A DNA stretch of 52,180 nt from JBAZAX01 sp041671765 (lineage in GTDB: Bacteria; Babelota; Babeliae; Babelales; RVW-14): contig JBAZAX010000009.1 in NCBI GenBank assembly GCA_041671765.1, positions 1-52,180 on the forward strand, read 5' to 3'. Below the pieces are notes generated by a model. That model made no database searches. It was not told where the DNA came from and worked only from the letters and a program-made list of their open reading frames with translations. The position numbers and the translations under genes are program-made. Below are positions 42,207 to 52,180 of this stretch, piece after piece (the first letter of the stretch is position 1; every line of letters begins with the position of its first letter).

Positions 42207-44060
42207 TTATTCAGATTTATCGTCATCTGATTTCATTTTGGCCGCGTGTGCTTCCAAAGCTTGTTGCAGTGAAGATTTAGCCTGAGGTAGGTCTTTTGTC
42301 TTAGGTGCTGATTTCTTAGCTTCGGCATAACGAGCAGCTTTTTCTGCGCGTTTTGCTTCTTGCATTGCTCTTTCACGTTCAACATCGACCGCAGGTCTTT
42401 CAGGTTGTTCTTTTGGCTCAATTAAAGCTCTTAAGCTCAAACCAAGCTTGCGCTCTTCTGGGCTGACCTTAATAACCTTAAATTTAGCCACCTGTCCGAC
42501 TTTTAATATATCTTCGACTTTTGCGACTTCTTTGTCTGAAAGTTCTGAAATATGGACGAGTCCTTCAATTCCACTTTCAAGTTTAATGAAAGCGCCAAAA
42601 CTTGTGATTTTGGAAACAGAGCCTTCAATTACGCTGTTGGCTGGGTAAGCCACGGCAACGGTTGTCCATGGATCGTTTTCAAGTTGCTTGATACCTAGTG
42701 AAACCTTACGGTTGTCTACATCTATTGAAAGAATGACAGCTTCGACGATGTCGCCCTTTTTGTATTTATCGCCTGGATGAGCAATATGCTCTGTCCATGA
42801 AATGTCGGAGATATGTACGAGTCCGTCAACACCTTCAAGTAACTGTACAAATAATCCAAAGTCTGTGATGTTTGTAATTTTACCGGAGATCTTTTCGCCA
42901 GCTTTGAATTTCTCAGCAACTGTTTTCCAAGGATCATCTGAAAGTTTCTTGATACTAAGAGACATTCTACGATTATCTTTATCAAGAGCAACCACCACTG
43001 CTTCAATATCTTGCCCTACGGTAAAGTGCTTGGAAAGATTATTGATTCGCTCTATCCATGAAATTTCGGAAATATGGATAAGTCCTTCGACACCTTTTTC
43101 AACTTCAACAAATAGGCCATAGTCTGTGATACTTGAGATTTTGCCTTTGACCTTTGTTTCAGATGGGTATTTCTTATCAATATTTTCCCATGGGTTTGGA
43201 GTAAGCTGTTTCATGCCAAGAGAGATCTTTTCATGTTGCTTATCGAATGAAATTACTTTCACCGTAATTGTGTCTCCAATTCTTACAAGTTCGCTTGGAT
43301 GACCAATTCTTCCCCATGACATATCTGTTATGTGCAATAATCCGTCAATTCCGCCCACGTCTACGAATACGCCATAACTTGTGATGTTTTTAACAATACC
43401 TTGAATGATTTGGTTTTCTTGTATTGTTTCAAGTGCTTTTTTCTTATCTTCAGATCTTTGTTCTTCAATAAATCTGCGACGAGAGAGAATAACGTTGCCG
43501 CGTTTTTTGTTCACTTTTAATATTTTACATGTAACATCTTGACCAACAAATTGATCAAAATCTGCTACGCGCTGAACATCAACTTGTGAACCTGGAAGGA
43601 ATGCTGGTATTCCGATATCAACGTTAAGACCACCTTTGACTTTGTGTGTGACTACACCAGTAACTGGTTGATCTTGTTCCGCTAATTCAGCAATTTTGTC
43701 CCAGGCCTTTAGGGCCTTTGCTTTTTGGTATGACAAAATTATGTAACCGTTTTCATCTTCCAAACGGTCAAGCATAACCTCAATTTCATCGCCGGTATTG
43801 AATCGCTTCAATTCATAATCGGAGAATTCATAATTTGGAATAAATCCATCTGATTTGTAATCAATACTTACAAGTATTTGACTTGCGTCTTTGCTTACAA
43901 CTTTTCCGGATACAACTTTTCCGACTCTAAACTTTACAGCAAAGTCTTCATAAACTGCTGCAAGTTCTTTATTTAGAGTCTCATCCATCTGCAAGTCTTC
44001 ATCAATAACGTTTGCACGTAGAAGCTCTGCAAATTTGCTTATGTTTTTGTCCTTAAGCAT
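42207..44060 (-). CDS. rpsA: 30S ribosomal protein S1
   Basis: RNA-binding ribosomal protein that helps recruit mRNA. The 617-residue product has six S1 (OB-fold) domains: two divergent N-terminal ones (about 48-118 and 132-200) and four regular ones (about 215-560). Each regular domain has the GxV-x-x-I-T-x-(Y/F)G-x-F-V and GL(V/L)HIS/T core (GIDGLLHITDMSW, GVEGLIHISEISW, GVDGLVHISDISW, GIEGLVHISEL). The tail is Lys/Ala-rich. Six domains match S1 of Gram-negative bacteria. The ATG at 44060 is preferred to the adjacent TTG. A 134-base gap separates it from the upstream PilM/N-like gene. Confidence 0.95.
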   Translation of the reverse strand: MLKDKNISKFAELLRANVIDEDLQMDETLNKELAAVYEDFAVKFRVGKVVSGKVVSKDASQILVSIDYKSDGFIPNYEFSDYELKRFNTGDEIEVMLDRLEDENGYIILSYQKAKALKAWDKIAELAEQDQPVTGVVTHKVKGGLNVDIGIPAFLPGSQVDVQRVADFDQFVGQDVTCKILKVNKKRGNVILSRRRFIEEQRSEDKKKALETIQENQIIQGIVKNITSYGVFVDVGGIDGLLHITDMSWGRIGHPSELVRIGDTITVKVISFDKQHEKISLGMKQLTPNPWENIDKKYPSETKVKGKISSITDYGLFVEVEKGVEGLIHISEISWIERINNLSKHFTVGQDIEAVVVALDKDNRRMSLSIKKLSDDPWKTVAEKFKAGEKISGKITNITDFGLFVQLLEGVDGLVHISDISWTEHIAHPGDKYKKGDIVEAVILSIDVDNRKVSLGIKQLENDPWTTVAVAYPANSVIEGSVSKITSFGAFIKLESGIEGLVHISELSDKEVAKVEDILKVGQVAKFKVIKVSPEERKLGLSLRALIEPKEQPERPAVDVERERAMQEAKRAEKAARYAEAKKSAPKTKDLPQAKSSLQQALEAHAAKMKSDDDKSE

Positions 44061-44194
44061 CAATCAATCCTACTGTTTTTGACAGACTTTTAAAAAAGCC
44101 CATCAAACTGTGTTAAAAGGGTTAAACATGTAAAACAAAAAAACTAGTGGCATCCACCACCAGAATATACAGATGCTATCAGAAAAAACGTGTT

Positions 44195-45247
44195 CTAGCA
44201 AATATATTTTAGCTCCCCGACGGCCTTAAATTGATATTTAGGGTATGCATTTTTTGAATTACTTTTGATAAATTTACTTTTGTTTAAATATTTAATTTTT
44301 TTTACATATAAAATATCAATTTTTTTAAATAGATCTGTGTTTTCCGTCAGGCTATGGATAAAGTGGTTTGCTGATTGTATTGTTTTCGCCTGACCCTGAA
44401 GCTCTATGCAAGGATAATTTTCTTTTTTTAATATGGTTTTTTGAGTGACATGTGGGATGTCAGTTGTTTTTTTATAGAAATTGATAGTTGTTAGATATGC
44501 TGTTTCAGGTATTTTGGATGCTATTTCCATAATATGGTCGAATGGATTTTGGTTTTTTTCATGAGAATATTCAAGCTTTGAGAGCGAATTTTTGATTTGT
44601 GTATTTGATTCCTTGGTTTGAGCGAAAATTTTAACCTGTTTATTTAATGTGTCTGTGCTGAGTTGCGATTTTAATATTTGATTTTTTAGTGACGCAACTT
44701 GTATGGTGTTATGATGGATAATGTTTTTTAGCCCAATTATTAAAACAATCATGCATACTAATGAGCCGATTAGCCAAGGGTAAGGCGATCGAATATGATT
44801 ATTTCCAAGATGATCTAGCATATTATTATGTTTGATTTTTACTGGCAATAAATTTTTTTGTGCATCAAAAAATGGAGAATCTGTGATGCTTGAAATTTTC
44901 ACTTTCGCACTGCCTATGCATAAAGTTGCTTGAAGAATCGCTAAAATCATTAGTAAATCGTGTTTTTTAGCTAAATCCGGAATGCTTATGAATGTTTTTG
45001 GATATTGTAATTTTTGAGCGTTTAAAAACTCTGATATATTAGATTCGATAAGGCTTGGCTTATATATTATACCGTTTCGAAAGCACGTTTGTTCGATATG
45101 TGTGCTTGATACATTTATTATATATATACTACCAGAGAAGCGCTTTTTTTTTGCACGAGATAAAATTAATTGTGACTCGGTTAATTCGATCAAAAGTAAT
45201 GAGTGTGAAAATAGCTTTATATTAAAGATGTTAAATGTTTTTTTCAT
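44195..45247 (-). CDS. PilM/PilN-like membrane protein
   Basis: The 350-residue product has an N-terminal actin-like fragment resembling PilM (LLLIELTESQLILSRA; KTFISIPDLA), a TM helix (about 155-175), a coiled-coil, and a PilN-type periplasmic domain with KIPETAYLTTINFYK and CIELQGQAKTIQSANHFI...LFKKIDIL. In type IV pilus and type II secretion systems PilM and PilN are separate proteins; this would be a shortened fusion. No other pilus gene is nearby, so the call is tentative. It follows the PfkB kinase gene by 18 bases. Confidence 0.5.
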   Translation of the reverse strand: MKKTFNIFNIKLFSHSLLLIELTESQLILSRAKKKRFSGSIYIINVSSTHIEQTCFRNGIIYKPSLIESNISEFLNAQKLQYPKTFISIPDLAKKHDLLMILAILQATLCIGSAKVKISSITDSPFFDAQKNLLPVKIKHNNMLDHLGNNHIRSPYPWLIGSLVCMIVLIIGLKNIIHHNTIQVASLKNQILKSQLSTDTLNKQVKIFAQTKESNTQIKNSLSKLEYSHEKNQNPFDHIMEIASKIPETAYLTTINFYKKTTDIPHVTQKTILKKENYPCIELQGQAKTIQSANHFIHSLTENTDLFKKIDILYVKKIKYLNKSKFIKSNSKNAYPKYQFKAVGELKYIC

Positions 45248-45265
45248 GATTATTGAAGCAGTGTT

Positions 45266-46357
45266 TTAAAAATTGAATGATTTTAATAATTCTGAATTTA
45301 CAACAGTTGATTTTTGAAGTAGTTGGTCATAGGTTAGTAATCCTGTTTTGGCGCCTACATATTCAAGCACTGATGAGCTATTTACTATTCCATGCTTCAG
45401 GGCTGTCTGTATATCATTTTTGTGCATTAAGCTTGCAACAAAGCATGACCCAAAGGAGTCGCCTGCGCCAACTGAATTTGTAATTTTCACTTTCAAGCTT
45501 GGGTGAAAAAATATAGCATCTTTATTCGCAGCATAAACTCCATTGGCGCCGTTTGTTACTACAACTATTTTGGGGCCCATATCAAGCGTTGCTTTGAAGA
45601 AATTACGCAGGCTGAAGTAAGTGTTTTCGTAGCTTATAGGAGCGCTTAATAGATATGNNNNNNNNNNTCCTGTGCATTCGAATACATCTTTATAGTATTT
45701 ATCGTTTTGCATTAGTGCAAACATGAAAATTTGTGCTTCGTGTTTATTAAGAATCAATATATCAATGAATTGAAGAGACTCTTTAAGTTTTTGTGTGCCC
45801 TTTTCAAGTTGACTTGAGCCGGGATTTATGGCGACAGGTACGTTGTGTTTTTTTGCAAAGGATACAATTGATGGAAGTATTTGAGCAGAGTCATTACTTA
45901 GAGATGTTATATAAAGTTGGTTACATTCTTTTATTGCATCAAACGGTAGTTTGTCCAATTCTAGATAGCTATTGGAACCACGATATGCAAAGATTGTGTA
46001 GTCTCCTTCAATTGAATTTACGATAAATGATGTTCCTGTTCGGTATTTTGCGTTTTGTATGATTAGTTCTGTGTTGATGTTTTCTTCTGTTAGTTTATCT
46101 ATTATTGTTTGTCCTGCTACATCATTTCCAATATTGCAAAAGCAGCTTGTAGCCATGCCTAAACGCTTGAAAGATACGGCGGAATTTGTGGCTCCTCCTC
46201 CTGTTTCATAAGTTACATCCTCTACTTCTATTTTTTCGCCAGAGCCGAATAGCATGTAGTTTGAGTGAAAATTTTTTTTGGTAATACTCATGATATCTGT
46301 TCCATTGTAATGAATAAAAATGTCTTGCGTAGCACCGCCAATGGTTAAAACTTTCAT
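45266..46357 (-). CDS. PfkB-family carbohydrate/nucleoside kinase (contains assembly gap)
   Basis: Ribokinase-fold enzyme of about 363 residues. KVLTIGGATQDIF (2-14) and the GGGATNSAVSFKRLG region match the N-terminal sugar-binding motif; NSVGAGDSFGSCF supplies the anion hole and the catalytic Asp (GAGDSF). Substrate (ribose, fructose, adenosine or other) cannot be decided. Ten Ns at 45658-45667 interrupt the middle, and the frame on both sides is consistent. The ATG at 46357 has AGGAGCTCTGG upstream; the longer frame to 46393 lacks one. Confidence 0.82.
   Translation of the reverse strand: MKVLTIGGATQDIFIHYNGTDIMSITKKNFHSNYMLFGSGEKIEVEDVTYETGGGATNSAVSFKRLGMATSCFCNIGNDVAGQTIIDKLTEENINTELIIQNAKYRTGTSFIVNSIEGDYTIFAYRGSNSYLELDKLPFDAIKECNQLYITSLSNDSAQILPSIVSFAKKHNVPVAINPGSSQLEKGTQKLKESLQFIDILILNKHEAQIFMFALMQNDKYYKDVFECTGXXXXYLLSAPISYENTYFSLRNFFKATLDMGPKIVVVTNGANGVYAANKDAIFFHPSLKVKITNSVGAGDSFGSCFVASLMHKNDIQTALKHGIVNSSSVLEYVGAKTGLLTYDQLLQKSTVVNSELLKSFNF
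45658..45667. other. Run of ten Ns inside the PfkB kinase gene
   Basis: Unlike the gatA gap, the flanks do not share an obvious overlap. The 10-N length is a placeholder, so the true number of missing bases is unknown. Confidence 0.6.
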
Positions 46358-46531
46358 CCAGAGCTCCTTTGCGTTTGAATTGGTAATTTTCACGTAATTT
46401 TTTTAGCACGTTTTGACTTTAAAAATCAAGAAAAATAAAACTAATGTGAAAAAATGCTATCTCTATAAGCATTGATTGGATCGATGTTTGCGGAGTGATG
46501 ATGGAAAGTATTAAATATTTACGAAAAAAAC

Positions 46532-46559
46532 TTTACATTGTGCCAGAATTGTTTATAAT
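46532..46559 (+). promoter_or_regulatory. rrn operon promoter
   Basis: TTTACA (46532-46537), 16-base spacer, TATAAT (46554-46559), about 290 bases upstream of 16S. It is the strongest sigma-70-type match in the window. The gap from 46358 to 46606 holds no gene. Confidence 0.75.
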
Positions 46560-46721
46560 TTGTTTCGTAATGTAAGTTGAAATTTTCGAAGTAACAAATT
46601 CAAGCTTGAAATAAAAACAGCAAGAAACAAGAAGCAAAAAAAGATAAAAAAGTTTAAAAAAAGTTTGAATAAAAAAAAGAAGTGAGTAAACTTATAAACA
46701 CTAAGATGAAATAAAAAAGAG

Positions 46722-46777
46722 ACGGCGCGAAAGCAGCTGTGGGACGGGTAGGAAATAAAATTTATATCTTTGAAATT
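46722..46777 (+). promoter_or_regulatory. boxB-like hairpin and boxA-like antitermination site
   Basis: A hairpin with GAAA loop (46722-46740) is followed by ATCTTTGAAATT (46766-46777). The latter resembles the rrn boxA of Bacillus (TCTTTGAAAACT). The same 12-mer occurs in the 16S-23S spacer and in leader copy B, matching the usual placement of boxA before both 16S and 23S. Confidence 0.55.
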
Positions 46778-46816
46778 TATGAATGTAGAACAGTAATTAT
46801 TAGGTAATTAAAAATT

Positions 46817-46835
46817 ACCTGAGTTTGAAGGATCC
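46817..46835 (+). other. 5' half of 16S RNase III processing stem
   Basis: ACCTGAGTTTGAAGG (46817-46831) is perfectly complementary to CCTTCAAACTCAGGT (48457-48471) after 16S; past one bulged A, TCC pairs with GGA at 48454-48456. Confidence 0.85.
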
Positions 46836-46846
46836 TTTTAAATTTA

Positions 46847-48391
<1,545 letters not shown>

Positions 48392-48585
48392 GAGGGAGAT
48401 GAAATGCCAAACGCGTTCTAAGAAGACGTGTTTAATTAGGTGTTACAAAAACTGGACCTTCAAACTCAGGTTTTACAAAATCTACTAGATTCATAAATTA
48501 TAAAATAAAAAACTTTTGATCTTTGAAATTAAAATTAGATATTATGGGTTAATCATTAAGATAGATAGCGAATGAGAGATTCGTA
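48392..48585 (+). other. 16S-23S spacer without tRNA; 16S stem 3' half, boxA-like site, 23S stem 5' half
   Basis: No tRNA cloverleaf is present. In order it holds the 3' half of the 16S processing stem (48454-48471), the boxA-like ATCTTTGAAATT (48519-48530) and the 5' half of the 23S stem (about 48533-48580). Confidence 0.85.
48533..48580 (+). other. 5' half of 23S processing stem
   Basis: Segments AATTAGATAT (48533-48542), TTAATCA and GATAGCGA (48564-48571) pair with ATATCTAATT (51628-51637), TGATTAA and TCGCTATC (51604-51611) downstream of 23S, forming an interrupted long stem. Confidence 0.75.
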
Positions 48586-51575
<2,990 letters not shown>

Positions 51576-51641
51576 ACACTACTAAATTCGTTTCTCTGAG
51601 TAATCGCTATCGATTCCTGATTAATCTATATCTAATTCGAA

Positions 51642-51674
51642 TCAGTCGCGAAGGGGAAAAACCTTCGCGACTGA
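51642..51674 (+). other. Perfect 13-bp hairpin between 23S and 5S
   Basis: TCAGTCGCGAAGG pairs with CCTTCGCGACTGA around GGAAAAA. There is no following T-run, so it is more likely an rRNA processing signal than a terminator. A second small hairpin with a GCAA loop (ATCTGG/CCAGAT, 51711-51726) precedes 5S. Confidence 0.65.
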
Positions 51675-51733
51675 CCTCAAAGACTAAAAATTGAAATACT
51701 TTAAAAAATTATCTGGGCAACCAGATTGAAAAT

Positions 51734-51851
51734 TTCCTGGTGGCAATAGTGACTTGGAAACACCCGTTCCCATTCCGAATACGGCAGTTAAGCTTGTCAC
51801 GCCGAAGATACCTGGCTGGAGACGGCCTGGAAAAATAGGTACTGCCAGGAT
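51734..51851 (+). rRNA. rrf: 5S ribosomal RNA
   Basis: About 118 bases with closing stem TTCCTGG/CCAGGA and the conserved internal CCGTTCCCATTCCGAATACG and GAAGATA regions. Located about 160 bases after 23S. Confidence 0.93.
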
Positions 51852-51858
51852 TAAATTT

Positions 51859-51890
51859 AAAGCCTCGATTGTAAAAGATCGAGGCTTTTT
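51859..51890 (+). terminator. rrn operon terminator
   Basis: AAAGCCTCGAT pairs with ATCGAGGCTTT around an 8-base loop and ends in a T-run, directly after 5S. Confidence 0.92.
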
Positions 51891-51930
51891 CTGTCAAAGC
51901 TTTTTTTATGGAGGATGAGTTTTTTAGCGT

Positions 51931-52180
51931 TTGAAATAAAAAACAGCAGAAAATAAGAAACAAAAAAAGATAAAAAAAGTTAAAAAAAAGCTTGAAAAAA
52001 AAAAAGAAGTGAGTAAACTTATAAACACTAAGATGAAATAAAAAAGAGACAGTGCGAAAGCAGCTGTGGGACGGGTAGGAGATAAAATTTATATCTTTGA
52101 AATTTATGAATGTAGAACAGTAATTATTAGGTAATTAAAAATTACCTGAGTTTGAAGGATCCTTTTAAATTTAGACATGG
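51931..52180 (+). repeat. rrn leader, copy B, leading into a second 16S at the window edge
   Basis: Matches leader copy A through to ACATGG, the last bases before AGAGTTTGATC of 16S; the window then ends. Substitutions in the gap-free part are GACGGCG to GACAGTG (two) and GGAAAT to GGAGAT. The upstream promoter TTTACA-TATAAT of copy A is absent here: only about 40 bases separate the 5S terminator from this repeat. Confidence 0.88.

Noticed and set aside
48392..48585. tRNA-Ile or tRNA-Ala in the 16S-23S spacer
   Set aside because: No cloverleaf or T-arm motif is found; the spacer is fully explained by processing stems and a boxA-like site.
51642..51674. Hairpin between 23S and 5S as a transcription terminator
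   Set aside because: No T-run follows and 5S lies downstream; a processing signal is more likely.

Overview
The window is AT-rich, gene-dense DNA from a bacterium with a small genome that probably lives in association with a eukaryotic host. The combination of a complete rrn locus with an unusual 16S sequence, a eukaryotic-type ubiquitin protease, an ankyrin protein, a mevalonate-pathway decarboxylase and many exported proteins of no recognised family suggests Candidatus Dependentiae (TM6/Babeliae). That placement is inferred from gene content and from the look of the 16S; it was not computed. TGA is used as a stop, the 16S carries a normal anti-Shine-Dalgarno, and most starts have AGGAG-type ribosome binding sites.

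Layout. 1-311 is the start of an exported protein that runs off the left edge; lactate dehydrogenase follows (417-1382, minus) and then a small membrane protein (1684-2199). From 10415 down to 2200 lies a tightly packed minus-strand run of six genes: a type-1 periplasmic binding protein, a pentameric ligand-gated ion-channel homologue, a membrane-anchored metallophosphatase-like protein with a long Pro/Gln-rich tail, a large outer-membrane barrel, diphosphomevalonate decarboxylase, and a small exported protein. 10888-13401 holds der, lptB and hpf. Two minus-strand proteins without a firm family follow. 16091-20233 holds two paralogous exported alkaline-phosphatase-superfamily enzymes flanking a membrane-anchored superoxide dismutase. 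20436-25554 looks like one operon: MATE exporter, gatC, gatA, dus, mreC. 25722-27533 encodes the USP-type deubiquitinase. murI and a convergent ankyrin gene come next, followed by a plus-strand series: DJ-1-like protein, hflX, gap, tRNA-CAU, C4 zinc-ribbon protein, RNase HI, SpoIID-like protein, YdjM-like protein and an exported protein with a MutS-core-like segment. tatD, an HU gene, a CPBP protease, an LRR-like lipoprotein candidate, ndk, rpsA, a PilM/PilN-like protein and a PfkB kinase fill 37.9-46.4 kb.

The last 5.6 kb is a 16S-23S-5S operon with no spacer tRNA. Its consensus promoter, boxA-like elements, RNase III-type stems around 16S and 23S, and 5S terminator can all be read from sequence. 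The window ends seven bases after the predicted start of a second 16S, preceded by a diverged second copy of the rrn leader. This points to tandem rrn operons.

Together the genes cover glycolysis and fermentation (gap, ldh), cell-wall and envelope building (murI, mreC, spoIID, lptB), translation quality and ribosome control (gatCA, dus, hflX, der, hpf, rpsA), and an unusually rich exported or membrane-anchored set (SOD, DJ-1, phosphatases, USP, ankyrin, receptor-channel pair). Two runs of ten Ns (22775-22784, 45658-45667) mark scaffold joins; the first looks like a zero-length gap.
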